Positions 1 to 12,845 of a stretch of 64,000 bases of DNA are shown here, piece after piece. The position numbers and the translations under genes are program-made. The notes below the pieces were generated by a model. The model searched no databases, had not been told where the DNA came from, and saw only the letters and a program-made list of their open reading frames with translations. The stretch is from contig OY783193.1 in assembly GCA_963678675.1 (NCBI GenBank), positions 379,501-443,500 on the forward strand. The letters run 5' to 3'. Each line of letters starts with the position of its first letter. Within the stretch, counting starts at the first letter, position 1. The DNA comes from Xiphydria camelus (taxonomy: Eukaryota > Arthropoda > Insecta > Hymenoptera > Xiphydriidae).

Positions 1-889
1 ATACGCGCGACTATAGAACTCGGAGTGCTCGACTCCCAGAGAACAGCCACCACCATTACCACCGACCGCCCCTCCACCCGCGTTTCGTCCCCCGGCCCAC
101 CTCCACCCCTATTGCCAGCCGCTCGGTCGCCCTTCTTCGCTGCGTTCGAAAAGCTCGAATATTAAAATGCAGTTCTCGCCCACTGATAGAGGGGAGAAGA
201 TGAGAATAAAGGGGAAGAGAAAGGGATGAAGGGAGAGAGTAGAAAAACGACGGGGTCGATTCTCTTCCGCCTCTTCCTCCGCGCGTCTCCTGCGAAGGCT
301 GCAGATTTCTTCTCACGCGCGGCTTTCGAAGATCGTGATTTCATTCCGACGATTTCCGGACTCGCCGATTCCCTCTACTTCTTTATTCGGGAAACTTTAT
401 TAACGTCGGATCATCGTTCGCGTGAAGATGCCGGAATAATTGGAATCAGATGTCTCCGCTGTACGAATTGTTCTTCCTCGCGATGAAAGTCTATTTAATT
501 TTTCGAATTCATCGTTTACACATAACACGTATACCTATTTCGCACTTTACACGCGACGTGTTCGTGGCGTTAGAAACCTGCCGTAAAAGAGCTTCTGCTT
601 TCTCATCGCGCGTTAAAGGATCCGCCGACGTGTAAAGTTTCGAAAGTCCATTAAAATTTCGTAATCGAGAGCGCCAAGTGCCATCCGTTCCCTCCGGGTT
701 TTTCGGCCCGATCGATCGGGGGTATCGAAGGGTGGATTGGCTGAACGCTGTAACTCGCACTTGTTCGTAAAGCCGGCTTTTCGCGAAACGATATTGAATG
801 GGTACCGTTTGGTGAAAAAAAAAATCCATCGTGGGATAATCGTCAGTTACGGCTTCGTTGTGATTGCGGCTTCCAATTATTGAGGAATC

Positions 890-890
<1 letters not shown>
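1..890. other. No supported gene; left edge
   Basis: Short ORFs occur on both strands but none shows a protein-like composition, splice-flanked structure or recognisable motif. Nothing else of note was seen before the TA microsatellite. Confidence 0.5.

Positions 891-925
<35 letters not shown>
891..925. repeat. (TA)n microsatellite
   Basis: An uninterrupted TA dinucleotide run of about 35 bases. Confidence 0.95.
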
Positions 926-931
<6 letters not shown>

Positions 932-1931
932 CTTTCGAGGGGGAGAATTTATATGCAGGATTTTGGATTGATCGATTATAGAGCTTCGCTCGGTGGTAGG
1001 AGCCGTGGCGAAAAACGATGTGGCTGATCATACACGCACCGTTACCACTCGCCCGCCGGATCGCAGCGATTCTCTTTCACTCGCCGGGCATGTCTGACCG
1101 AGAAAGGTGTTACCACTTGGACCGCACCGTAGGCGATACGCGGAGATACGTGCGCGTGGCGTTCCTCGCGGCACATAGGAGCATCTCGGTCATTTAATAA
1201 TTGAAATAGTTGGACGGAAATATCGCAGGAGCGAGATTAAAAGTATTCTGCCCAATTCAAGCGGCGCAGTGTATAGGTTCAGCCGCCCGGTTATCCTCCG
1301 AAGGCGAAGGTGCAAGGAACTTTAGCAATTAATGGGTTGCGTCGAGACGTAGGTACGGAGGGGTTGCCGGGAAATAAAGGGGAGATTGCAGTTCGAAGAC
1401 ATAGAAAAGAAGGATCTACTTTCTTGATTGAGAGTGGGGAATGGGGATATGATATATATAGTAAGTAGTGCAGATGTATAGTTTAATCCTTTGATCTCAC
1501 CTCGAACTAAAATTGCTCGGTCCATCTTGCGTAATTCCACAAAATGGGAAACATTAAGTCTATAAAAACGCTATCGAATTTTCTTCTGAACAAACGCTTC
1601 GGCTTGAATGGTATATGTACCGCGATTGCCGTCAGAATCGTTAATGAGAAATACACTAGACTCTTATCGATAAAATTAATGTAGACTCCTTTTGATCTCT
1701 GCACACATCGCGCACCATCCCCCAGCCCACTTTCCCGACACGACGTCGACGCCGTAACATTTATCGGAAATGCCGGTGTAACGAGCGATGCAGCACGCGC
1801 GGTGCAACGGTGCATCCAGGGGACATCGACAGGGAACACATGCGCCCCATTAGCGGGGACTCGAAATGATTACAGGTACAAGGCGTGCCTCCGACGGGAA
1901 GAATTTCCACATTCGCGATAAACGTCTGGTA

Positions 1932-2161
1932 CACTGAGAAAAGAGTTCATTTACAGTTAATACACGTATACTGGATTATGGCGAAAAAAAATATTTCTTT
2001 AGGCCAAGCAAATATTCGTCAGCTATTGCTCTATTTCTGTTCGAATGCAAGAGATATTCCAATATAATTAACGTATATTTACTTGGCCCAACGAAATATT
2101 TCTTTCGCCACACAATCACAAGTACACATTTATTAACTACAAATAAACATTTCTCTAGGTG
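1932..2161. mobile_element. TIR mini-element (MITE), 230 bp
   Basis: The left end reads CACTGAGAAAAGAG and follows a TA; the right end is its imperfect complement, CTCTAGGTG. The inverted arms run about 80-90 bases each and share the segment GGCGAAA...ATATTTC...GGCCAAG. There is no coding capacity. The terminus matches the family-wide CACTGAGAGAAA motif found on many unrelated mini-elements in the right half of the window. Confidence 0.85.
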
Positions 2162-5100
2162 TGGAGCACCCGTTGCATCCACTTGCATCACATGTGAAAT
2201 CGGCGAGTAAAACCATCCGAAGCATTCATTTCTCGCAACTGAGATCCAAAAACGTCGTCTCGTTCCACAACTGAGATACCTACGTTCGGATTGTGTCCAG
2301 ACCTCCCAAGGATATTCGGAAACATCTCACGCTCTCATAGGATATTTTTGGATCGTTCAAAAGTCCTAAGGACATCAGCCAGCGAATGTTATTCCCGTTT
2401 CGCTCGAACTCAATAAGAAGCTAACGATGCCAAGGATACACTAACGAGTTACACTGTGAACTCGATGAATAAAATTCTCGAGACCCGTCTCCGAACAGCG
2501 TGTCGCTTTCGAGGAATCTTCGTCTATTACCGCGAAATAACGTCGTGAGGCATTTACTCGTTTGCAAGGTTCTACGAGGAGCTTGCGCTCTATATTGGAC
2601 GGATGAGAAGTTTTACGCCGCATCAAGCGAAACGATCTAGAAAATTCAAGTACCTAGATCTCATCTACCATTCTACCGCGTCCCCTCAGAGGATTCTACA
2701 TCCCCGTGGCAATGAGTGCCACCCCGAAGAAATCTCCACCGCGTCCTTTCTCATTCTCGTCGTTATTTGCAGATAAAAAGCCGATCGGGAATCTCGGGGA
2801 TAATCGCACGGTTGGCGTAGCCACGTCACGAAGGGAACCGAAGAGGGTCGCCATCAGCGGAGAGTCCCGGAAAGCGCCCCCCGGTACGTATTTATCCGTC
2901 CGTATAGCTTCGCGCATCCAAAGCTTTCCATTTGCGATCTTCCTCGACTCCTTCGATAGGCGACACTCACGCGGACGCGACACGCGACGGAACGAGCGCG
3001 AATGCACGGCGAATAGCCCCACTCGACGCGAGTGAAACGAATTCGACATTTCCGATCAGAGCCGCAAACAGTCCTCCTACTCAGAGAGAGCCTCTCATGA
3101 CGCGCGACGGTGTGATATTATAATTACAGCTGCGAGTGCAGATCGAAGATTCGACTCGATGGAAGCCTAATATTGATCTCGAACTCAGACTCCTCCCCGT
3201 ATTCGAGAGGAGTCTGAACTCACTCGAGTCGATCGGGACGCTAGCTACCATACATACATATGGAGATCGAGGCGCGTCTCGCGACGGAATTTCAATCAGG
3301 GTAATACGATTTTCACGTGGAAGCCCGTTCCGCTCTTTCGTAGGAATTTAAAGTGCTTCCACTCACGCGAAAGTTTCGAGCGGGGTGGTCGCGCGCGATC
3401 GGTTCCAGAGATTTCCAGCGCTGTGGCGAAATCTGAAGATATCGTCCGTACGATCGTAATTTTCGGAGTCGAAGCGGGACAAGTGCATCGAATTGGGTGG
3501 CGGTATCTCGTTAGACTCGTATCGAGGGTGAACGGGTCATCGCGCTGCGGAGGTGCGCTGTGACCCGGTAACGCGGCCTAAACCGGTAACGGTGCCACCG
3601 CATTATGCCGATGTCGTGTTCCGTTCCCGAGTTGCGGTCGCGTTCACGGAATCCGTGCACCGTATGTGCACCCGCTCGCTTACCCCGAGACTCGATGGGG
3701 TGGACGACTTATCGACCTGGCCGTACACCCACCACCGCCTACCAGCCTGGGCCGCGGCTTTTTCCTTCCTTCGAGCCGTCCCCGTTCTTCGGCGGTAGCT
3801 CTAGGTACTCGGATCGCGGCGGGGCCGCCTGGTACGCGGCTGCACGGAGCGTCGCTTTTCAGCGTGGTACGATGCACCGAAGAAACGGACGAGTCGTGTC
3901 GGCGACAGGTTACATGGAAGAAAAATTATTGTAGGTTACCGTATCTCGCCGCGACGTACACGTCTATAGAGCCACGCGGATGGAGAGAAAAGTTTCAAAA
4001 TTACTTTTTAAATTGGTTTCTTAAAAATCAGGTCAAAATCAATAGGTGTAAAACCTACATTTGCCGAGGTGTATTGTACCGTTGCCCAAACCCTCCGACT
4101 CGATCCCAAAAGTTATTGATAACGAGTTACAGAATCCAGACATTGGCTAATTCGAAAAGTTCAAAAAACCACTCTCGAATCAGACGTAATCCTAATCGTT
4201 TCCTAATCGTCGGTCTCCATTATAAAGCTAGCTACTCGACACGCGGGTCCTCTCGAGTGACATTGTTCGTTCCATTCGCTTTATTCTCCCCGTACTCTCG
4301 ACCTACTTGTCGCGCGGCACCAAACAGGTACCAGTCGACGACCAGGAGCTTATTGCGGCGTCAATGCGCGCGGGAAGTCATTAGGGCTCCGCTTTAGGAA
4401 CGGCTGACGACTTTTGGGGTCGGTTGGGCTTTCGCGTCTCCGCGTGCATGGAAAACATCGATGGCAACGGTATACGGAGAACTGTTCGATATACGTGCAC
4501 GGACACAGGTAGCCCGAGAGTGTAACGACCTTTCTGGGGGGATCGATGTGCTCCGACTCTGGCACCTTCCGCCACGAGCGGGGCCACCCTTGCTGCAGAC
4601 CGTTACCACCGAACTGTCCCACTTTTCGCTGCAAGGGTTGTTTGTATACGCGTGCCCTGTCTCTACCATAGGTATATTCGTATGCCAAGCATACCACGAC
4701 AGCGGCCGCCGCGCGCACACGCCACCCTCGGATAGGAATCCGGATTATAGCGCGACGCACGAGCAGGGATTAACCAGTAAACCGGGATAGTACTGATTGT
4801 CGGCATGCGAACCGTGCCTAGATTCCACTCTATTTTCCGTAGTAGCGGTTCGTTACTCTCGATCGCCGGAAATGTGTACGTTTCCCGCCCACAGTCAGTG
4901 ACTGACGAACGATTGTGCGCATTGAGATTTTTTTCCATGTAATCATAGTTAGGGGTCAGATTGGGATGGGAGGAGGAGCCACGAGAGAAATTTGGTAATA
5001 TGGACGTTTATCAGTTCTTTTTCTTCATGTGATCCATTTATTATAATATAGGAACAAACACGCCTTTTCTCCTAACTTAAGATCTCTTTGTATGCAGTGT

Positions 5101-5175
5101 ATAATAATATGAGTTGCGCGATCAATTGGTTGAACGTGCGGCTCGGTATGGAATAAAGATAGTACTAAGAGATAG

Positions 5176-5179
<4 letters not shown>
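2162..5179. other. Intergenic, no supported gene
   Basis: Moderately GC-rich DNA with overlapping ORFs on both strands, especially 2.7-3.0 kb and 3.55-4.76 kb. These are arginine- and serine-rich shadows with no domain, no signal peptide and no convincing splice sites. I see nothing else here. Confidence 0.5.

Positions 5180-5226
<47 letters not shown>
5180..5226. repeat. (GA)n microsatellite
   Basis: An uninterrupted GA run of about 47 bases. Confidence 0.95.
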
Positions 5227-5231
<5 letters not shown>

Positions 5232-6341
5232 ACTCGTGCTGTAAAAAAATGTTGTAAAGAATCGCACGCAATATTATTTCAAAGAAATTATTTGAAAAAT
5301 AACGATGCGATAAACGTAGAATGCCATCGTTGGTACGGTTAAAATTCCTTCGATATGTAGTCGGCGAATGCGTGCAATTCAACGCGTCAGCGTTAAACCA
5401 TGTTCCATGATCGCTGACAAGCACGATCTCGGACGTGTATATGAATATAATTTAATAACTGTGTATTTTTGTACAATTAATCAATTCTGAAGGCGTATCT
5501 TCTCCTTCGAGATTATGTGTATATAAGAAAAACTATGAAAGATCTCTCGTAAAAATCAATTAATCATTAGTAATTTCATTCTAGAAAATAGTACGCTTTT
5601 GATATAGTATTAGCTTCCTTTCGAAGTTAAAAAGTTATCTTGATTCTTTTTTTTACATTTTCATGCAGCTTCCAGTCACACTTTAGATTTTACCGGGTTT
5701 ATACACGTTTAGAGTAAAATAGTGCAGTTTTCTCGTCAAAAATGCGTCACTTTAATCCTCATTATCTGCTGACCCGTGAACTTTTAATCGACATTTTTTG
5801 AAGATAGCGTATCTGCCTACGAAAAAGTTCTACGATACCATGCACGAAATATTCACCGGGGAAGAAATAATTTTGATTGAAGGCTGTCAAATCAAAATTG
5901 CAATATCCTTACTCCGTGTATCGCGAAATGCGCGTGTGTGATCACTGGAAGTGGTTTCTATTATGCCATTTTTTCCCGTTAAATCAGATTAGAAAACGGT
6001 GTTCGCGCGCTTTCGCACGTTAAGTATATGCGTTAATTAACCGTTATTCATTATTAATGCCTGCTTCTTTGCGTATCGCCGCGGATTATCCCATTTTATT
6101 TAAACAATATATGTACGCGTATCTAAGTAGAGAACTTTGCATATCCCAAATTATGTAATATATATAGTAATACTCGGCAAAACCGTTGTTACCATTCAAC
6201 GGTACCGCACACCGCGTGCGGACCTTATGGATCTCGTGTGGATTGCAATCGCGCTAAAAATTACCACTACTCGATAGTTATCGGAAAAATTATCACATGC
6301 AAACTAACCTCTGCTACACCCGCGCCGTACGCGAGAGCCGC
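5227..6341. other. AT-rich 3' flank of the Kintoun gene
   Basis: No gene is seen. On the minus strand an AATAAA lies at 6095-6100, about 240 bases beyond the Kintoun stop codon, and is the nearest candidate polyadenylation signal for that gene. Confidence 0.4.
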
Positions 6342-9300
6342 TTACATGTCGAGATCGAATATCAAGTCGTTCTTGAATTCGGCTTTGACGGTGTCATTGG
6401 CGTTCTCCTTGTCGGCTTCCGGAGGGGCCATCGCCTCGTCGCTCTCTTTACGTTTATTCTTATTATGCGAAGGGTTTGTACTATTATTTCTGGATCTCTC
6501 TATTTCGATACTGGCAGTCTTTTGATGCGCCGACGATCTCTCGCGACTAAGTATGGGCTTCACGTTGTCCGGAAGGGCGTCCTTCTCTGTTTCCAACGTG
6601 GTTTCCTTCGGGCTGACTTTGTACTTCTCCCGCTCATCCGTTTCGGAGTTCTCGCTCTCGCTCACGCGACGCTCGTGGGCTCGTTTCTTGTTCTGCAATT
6701 TGCGCTGATTCTTCTTGCGTCGCCCCAAGATGCTGGAATTGGACCTAGAAAATATCATCATCGGGGAAATGTTAATTTACGTGACACTTCCGAGGTCTCG
6801 GCTCCGATATTATAGAATTTATAGAGTTCGAGCAATCTCGGAGAGAGTGCGGGATATTTGTATTTACCTGTATAGCTGACGCGATACCACGTCGCTGAAT
6901 CGAACAGTTTTCTTCAGGCTGGCGTAATCTGATTCGGAGTTCATTTCATTGACGGAATTGTACGAGTGCGATTGAATGTCCGCGGAGGAGGCGAGCATCG
7001 CGTTATCGTCGACGCTCGACTCCGACATCGAACGCGAAAGCCCGTGCATGCGACGAGACTTTAAAATTCCTTTAGATTTGTTTGCACTACCGCTACTACC
7101 GCTCGGCAACTCATCGCCACTGCTCTCCGAAATGGATCTAGCCTTATGCGGAGTTTGGTTTCTCCCCTTTTTCCGCAGAGACTCGGTGCATTCCTCTCGC
7201 TCGATCTCATCGTCGGAATCCAATTGATTCGAACGAATGTTTATCACGATGTCGTCGCCATCGGCGAGAACTTGGATCCTTTTGCCCGACTCCGGCTGCG
7301 GAGCGACCTGTTCAACACATACGCGCAGTAGGGTGAACTTTCCTTTCCCCAAGATCCGCACACGCCTCGGGTATAAATGAGTAATCGGAAATTTCCGCTC
7401 CAAAACCGAATTCGTTTTCGATAACAAAGAAAAAACCCGCTAGCGTTTATAGATAAGCGTGCAACGCATGCAGAGCGATACTTGAATAATTTGTTTCCGT
7501 AATCACACACACACGAAGAGAATATTTTCCTCGGTTTGCCGGCGTTCGTGGTCACGGTCATAATACGACATAAACAATATCGTGCATATCGAAAAAATAG
7601 GACAGCGCGAAATAATAATTTAGCGTTTGGCGCAAGGATTATTACACCGAGTGATAAAAAACCAATAGATAACAATTCGAATCGCATACCCCGAATTTCA
7701 TGAAAACGACAGTCATGGTCGATAAGCGTGCAGTGTATCGTTATTTAGTCAATACGTGGCTTGATGCGTAGGATCGGCACAGCGTGCGTCATAGATATTG
7801 GCAAGAGAAAGCGATAAAAAAAAAAAGTAGAGCGAATTTTACCATGAGGTCGTTGAAACGATTTTTCAGGGACACAGAGGTGGGCAGATCTCTCTTCTCC
7901 ATGAACTCCTCGTCGATTCCGACGTGATAGCACGCCAGATCGTCGGTGTTCTTCAGCGCGATCGTGAAGACGACGTTGTTGTCCCACGGCTCAACCGTGA
8001 GAGAATCCGGATCGACCGAATCTTCGCTCATCTTAAGGCATAAGGAATAGTACGCGGGAAAGAAACCGGCGCCCAAGGACGTCAGCAAAATATGAACACC
8101 CGAATTTCCCTCCAGAGTTCTATGCCGAATGGAATCCGCCTCGACGTTCTTCACATTGACCGTGACGGCAAACGTATTCTCGTAAAGATTGCAATTAAAC
8201 GCGGGCAAGGAATACTTAATACTAGCGTTCATAAACGGGACGACCGAGTGGTCGTCAATTTCACTAGTCCGTAAAGCGGTATTCTCGCATTCGTTCACTG
8301 CACTGTCTCGACTCAATTCGGTGATCAGAGGCGACTCTTTCCTCTTCGCCGGTTCGGCGCTCGACTCGAGATCACCGCCATCGCGGAGTCTCGAGTTCGT
8401 CTCGTCGCTGAAACCGTGCGACGGGCTTCCATGATCGCTGTCGACGCCGCTGTCCTCCCGGGCGTCACTGAGAGGTACGGCGCCACGCACCACGGGTAAC
8501 GTTACTGTCAGTTTCTTGTACTTGACGTCGAACTTCGCATTGCCGTTATCCGGATCGACGGGATAGGGTAGCGGCAGGTTCAATCGATATTTAGCGGGTT
8601 TCTCGCTCGTCAAGCCGAGAGAACGTTCCTGTACGTCGAGAGACGCGTCGCTCGCGGATTTCAGGAGCGGCAGATCCACGACTACGACTAATTTACGCGG
8701 TATCGCCGAGTGCAACTTGGCGTTCTTGTGATTCTGAAAGTCCTCTAATTCTACGTTCGTTTGGTGCTTCACGACGAATTTCGGAGTCGCGTAGTCGGAC
8801 GATTCTTCCGCGTTTCGCTCGGATTTATTCGTTTTATAGTAAGTAGTGGGCGCGGGGCTGCGACGCGGTTTTCCTTCGCTCATCTTTTGGCGCTCGCGAC
8901 TGTCGTCGTAGCTGGACATCAACTTCTGGTAGATCTCAGGCTCGATATCCAGCGGCACGGCAGGTGGCTTCTCCGACGACTTCCTGATCACCGCCGGTTG
9001 GCTCGTTCCTTTGAAGCGAATATTGGGGAACGTCACGTTCTTTCGATCCAGTTTCACCTAAAGGCGGAGAATAGGCAGAAATTGATTGAATTGCGTCGGA
9101 AAAGCTCAAACAGGACTGAACGAAGCGTGAGATTATACCGAGAATCATTCCGTGTATTGAATAAAGATGCTGTTCCAAAAAAATCGCACGTGCTCCGAAA
9201 ATTTCCACAAGTCGAATCTCACGTGCTCCGAAAATTTCCACACCACATCGTCGAATCTCACGCAATCGTCGTCTCTCGCAACTCACCTTAAAATTAGTCT

Positions 9301-9811
9301 CCACGCCGTCCATCGCGGTGTTATTGACCATCTCTCGAAACTGATCGTTCCTCGACGCCAGGTAGAGTGTGTCCGGGTGGAAAACCACGTCAAAAACCGT
9401 GCAGCGGACATTCTTCTTATCGAGGTCGTCACGAGGCGGTACAAGCGTGTACGGAATGGACCACTGCAGGCCGCGATGACCTTCTTCGTATGACGGTTGA
9501 CTCGAGGGCTTCGCTACGGTCTCGCTTTTGCTGATGTTCACGAAACCCTTCTTCTCTCCGTTAACACTGGTTTTTATGACGTAACCCGGTTCGGGGTTAA
9601 CGAACGTAACGTCGACGCCCCGCTCCTTCTCCAACTGCGTGATCTCGTTCTCGTAAATCTTTCGGTTCTCCGGGTCGGTCACCTCCTCGGCGTACTCGAT
9701 CAGTAATTTGCGGAATTCCTCCTTTTTCAGGCACTCTGTCAAATTCTTCAACTCCTCCTTGCTCACGTCTAAATCCTCCCAATCTTTTCTCCGGGTGTCG
9801 TACGCGTCCAT
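6342..9811 (-). CDS. DNAAF2: Protein kintoun (dynein axonemal assembly factor 2), complete, 4 exons
   Basis: This is a cytoplasmic co-chaperone for preassembly of axonemal dynein arms, so it should act in ciliated cells and sperm. Coding exons on the minus strand are 9811-9287, 9057-7843, 7307-6868 and 6744-6342. All introns are GT-AG and the phases close to 2,583 nt, giving 860 residues; human kintoun has about 837. Residues 1-175 carry the N-terminal PIH1 region, with EDLDVSKEEL, the PENRKIYE stretch, an HPEPGYV-like motif (here NPEPGYV) and VFHPD. Exon 2 opens with VKLDRKN. A CS-like/PIH1 C-terminal strand region lies at about residues 296-366 (LVVVVDLPLLKS ... YPVD ... TVTLPVV). The tail, about 580-860, is serine-, glutamate- and lysine-rich and disordered, as is usual for the family. 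An in-frame upstream ATG at 9910 exists, but the start at 9811 gives the expected short leader before the conserved block. The identity is firm. Confidence 0.94.
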
Positions 9812-10618
9812 CTTCTGCAGGGAACTGTTTACAAATAAGCTAGAAGGTTCCGGAGAGATGCGATGCGTACCACGTGGCGTGGTTGCGCCACCGAGTAACC
9901 GGCCGGTCAACTACCTGGTGGCTGGTCAGGAAACTATTATACCTATCACGTATCGCGCGGTCATTGGTTGATCTGCTGGACCGACCGTCGAATCTGTCGG
10001 CATCAGTCGGTATTCGTTTGAATCGATCGATTTTGAACGGAGAAATAGCAGCTGTGCAATTTGATCCCTCGTTATACTTTTTATCGAAGCGGAGTAATTC
10101 TTTGTATTACGTTCACGTGTGAAATGCCAAGCACGTGTAATTCATATAGAGACACACAGGTTTGGGGAAGTCCCATACCCTATATCTGAGATTCATCTCG
10201 AATATTATTCAGTTTTTCTTCGAAAGGCGAATTCGCCGAGAAGGTCTCATCCTCCAAACTCCCTATAATTATAGCCATTTATTAGTTAAATTTACATATT
10301 ATTTTTTAATGGCAATAAATATCAATTTATCAAACGCCTGGGTAAATTAATAATCAGGTGCACCGTGTAGATACAATCATCACTGTAAGTTTGTATTGAC
10401 ATAATATCGAAGAAAAAATGAAAAGAAAAGTATTATCAGATGTGAATATATCTATTTTATTTGACATTAAATAAACTTTTAATGCAGTAGATATGAAAAA
10501 CATGTGCGGAGCATTCCAAGCCAATACCAGAATGACCCTGAAATATTTTTGAAGCGGTACCTATCCAGCTGGAGCAAGTAACCGTAATGAATTCTTTTTA
10601 AACCGAAGCGCAGAGATC
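9812..10618. other. Intergenic region between Kintoun and the lectin
   Basis: This holds the presumed Kintoun promoter and 5' UTR. The only hint is an inverted CCAAT pentamer (ATTGG) near 9963-9967. From about 10.1 kb the sequence becomes AT-rich. No gene is seen. Confidence 0.4.
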
Positions 10619-10877
10619 CGAAAGAATTGAGGGGATCAGTGGAAAAGTGGTACACAAGTCGCAATTTGGATTATTTGAGTTAACTGCAAAAATGCATGGT
10701 TAAAGTAAATATCTGTTTCGAAAAAAAATGGTATAAGTGTATAATGGTATGGTTGCCACTTATACCACTTTTTTTTCTAAACAGATATTTACTTTAACTA
10801 CCGCATTTTTGCAGTTAACTCAAATAATCCAAATTGTGACTTGTACCACTTTTCCACTGACCCCCTCAATTCTTTGC
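10619..10877. repeat. Foldback element, 121-bp arms
   Basis: The left arm (about 10619-10739) and right arm (about 10757-10877) are near-perfect reverse complements separated by a 17-base loop. The arms share TTGAGGGG.TCAGTGGAAAAG, GTTAACTGCAAAAATGC and AAGTGGTATAAGTG-type blocks. There is no ORF of interest. This is a young foldback MITE or a hairpin formed by inverted duplication. Confidence 0.9.
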
Positions 10878-11103
10878 GATTACTCGTGCTATGTTGGTAT
10901 GTTCAGAAAATTAGTCGTCGATACTTTTAACCAGTCGGTCCAAATAATTTAAAATAACGATTGATTGCGTTTTTACGATAACACCCATTTTATTTTTATT
11001 CCTATTTTAAACGTTAAGTTTGCTCTCATTTAATTAAACTAATGTATTCAGCCGTTTGGCAAATGTGACTGTGTACACGATCATTAAGAGACCGAAGAAA
11101 AAA

Positions 11104-11185
11104 TTATCTTATCGGAAGGCAAAAAGGGGGGGATATGCAGCTACAGGTATATAAATAGTTCGATGAGCCCCTAATAAGTGTCAGT
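11104..11185 (+). promoter_or_regulatory. Probable core promoter of the C-type lectin
   Basis: A TATA box (TATATAAATA) lies at 11148-11157. An arthropod initiator-like TCAGT lies at 11181-11185, about 35 bases downstream, and the ATG follows at 11249. Two TTATC pentamers (reverse GATAA) at 11104-11108 and 11109-11113 could be GATA-factor sites; these are common in fat-body and immune promoters, but the site calls are inference. Confidence 0.55.
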
Positions 11186-11248
11186 AGATTCAGCGTAGAA
11201 GAGAGATTTGCTCTTCCAGTGATATAAAACGTATCAAATTTATTGGCA

Positions 11249-12020
11249 ATGGCGAATTTATACCTATTGCAATTGGTAGTATGTGCTACTTTGTGGGCAA
11301 TTTCGGAGGGACAATTTTTAACTGGTAAGTGTGGCCTTCCGTTGAAATACAAATTTATTGTGTGTGTGAAAGTCGAGAAAATTCACACACAAAACGTGTA
11401 TCATATTTTTATTTATTCGCAACAGGCGGTTGCTCACCTTATTCCGTGCCGTCTGACCGCCTCTTGAAGCGCGATGATTACCAGTAAGTATCGAGCTATC
11501 CCATCAATATAATAGAAATTTAGAAAATGAAATGAACGTTCATCGAGGAGTAAAATAATTATAATTATCACCCCATTTTCCAAGGTATACGGACGGTATT
11601 GGAGCTCACAAATTCCATTCGGATAAACTGAAGTGGAACGACGCGCGAAAAGCGTGCATAAAGGAAGGTGGTCACTTAGCCATCATCAACTCCGTAGCGG
11701 AGGCGGACGTGCTGACGAAGCTCTTCCAGAGTTCCGTGGATAAGAATCAGACGAACCCGAGATACGCTTTTATAGGATATCACGACTATTTCGGAGAGGG
11801 CGAATTTGTGACCCTTCAAGGTGATACCTTGGCGAAGGCTGGCTATTCGGGATGGATGAAGGGACAACCGGACAATTACAACAACGGCGAGCATTGCGGT
11901 TCAATTTATCGATACGGCGGATTGAACGACCTAAACTGCGACCTTCCCTACACGTACATTTGCGAGTTGCCGACTTACTTTGTAGCTGAAGTTAAATTGA
12001 ATGCGTGTGGCAGTTTGTGA
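11249..12020 (+). CDS. Secreted C-type lectin (hemolymph LPS-binding-protein-like), 3 exons
   Basis: Probable secreted carbohydrate-binding protein of the hemolymph. Coding exons are 11249-11324, 11426-11483 and 11585-12020, with GT-AG introns and phases closing to 189 residues. A signal peptide covers about residues 1-21 (MANLYLLQLVVCATLWAISEG). One CTLD fills residues about 45-175. The canonical disulfide cysteines are C69-C171 and C149-C163. The sugar and calcium loop has QPD at 139-141, the galactose-type motif, and the second calcium motif is LND at 158-160 instead of WND. HLAIINSVAEA is the usual N-terminal CTLD signature. A polyadenylation signal (AATAAA) lies at 12080-12085. The family is typical of insect immune recognition. 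The sugar specificity is inferred from QPD only. A degraded copy follows downstream. Confidence 0.92.
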
Positions 12021-12508
12021 TGAACCGGAAAAGCGACTAATCCCCGACGCGTATATGATTTCTTGTGGGATTAAACAAAAATAAATCAAAAAGTAGGACA
12101 GGAAGTAAGATTATAACGATTGCATATTGCTCATGTTATTGTCGATGGCAATCTACTCTGTATCGATGAAATAATAAGAGACTGACCTATCATAAACTGA
12201 GTAATGATCATTTTCCTCGTGTAGTTATGACAAATCAACTGATAACGCGACATCTAAAATGAATAGTCTCGTTTTTCCTTCAGATATTCTCTGATTTGAA
12301 ACTGAGTTTTTAGTCGAAATGTTTCCCAATAATAATTTCATTAAAAACTTTTAAATGGCTAGTTATATTAACTTGTACGCGAACCATGCTCTAAAGAATA
12401 GAAACTTGTCGTACGAGAAAAAATTATATACAAATCCCCCCTAGACATTCATTGATTACATTATCTTATATTAAATCGGACGTAAGATAATCTTTATGAC
12501 AGTTTAAG
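12021..12508. other. Spacer between lectin and lectin pseudogene
   Basis: AT-rich DNA containing the lectin 3' UTR and polyadenylation signal at its left end. No gene is seen. Confidence 0.5.
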
Positions 12509-12845
12509 AGGAAGGAGCTCACTTAGTCAATTCCAAGGCGGAGGCATCAATCCTCGCTGAAACTCTTCGCGAATATTACAATTCGATTTATAATACAAGC
12601 CGCGCGTGAATAGGAATCATCACGTATCGCGATTGGTTTTTACGATATTTTCAACGAAAATGAATTCGTGACGATTCACGGTGATCCTTTGGGATCTACC
12701 GGATATCTGGAATGGCAAGAGGGACAGCCAGACAACAGCAACGGTGTCAATCCAGAAAACCGTGAATAGGTTCACGCTCAAGGGAGGACTGAACGATATC
12801 AATTGCACGAAAAGCTTTGCATTCTTTTGCGAATTAAAACTTTGA
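12509..12845 (+). pseudogene. Degraded C-type lectin copy (last exon only)
   Basis: The segment aligns by eye with exon 3 of the intact lectin just upstream. Recognisable pieces are EEGAHLV.NSKAEAS, a YFGEGEFVT-like ENEFVTI block, GDPLGSTGYLEWQEGQPDN, and GGLNDINCTKSFAFFCELKL ending in TGA at 12843-12845. The reading frame is broken: codons for the II of HLAIIN are deleted, in-frame stops follow the N-terminal part, and the linker after QPDN is frameshifted and has lost the GEHCGS-type cysteine segment. No matching first or second exon was found upstream. It is most simply a tandem duplicate that decayed. Confidence 0.8.
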
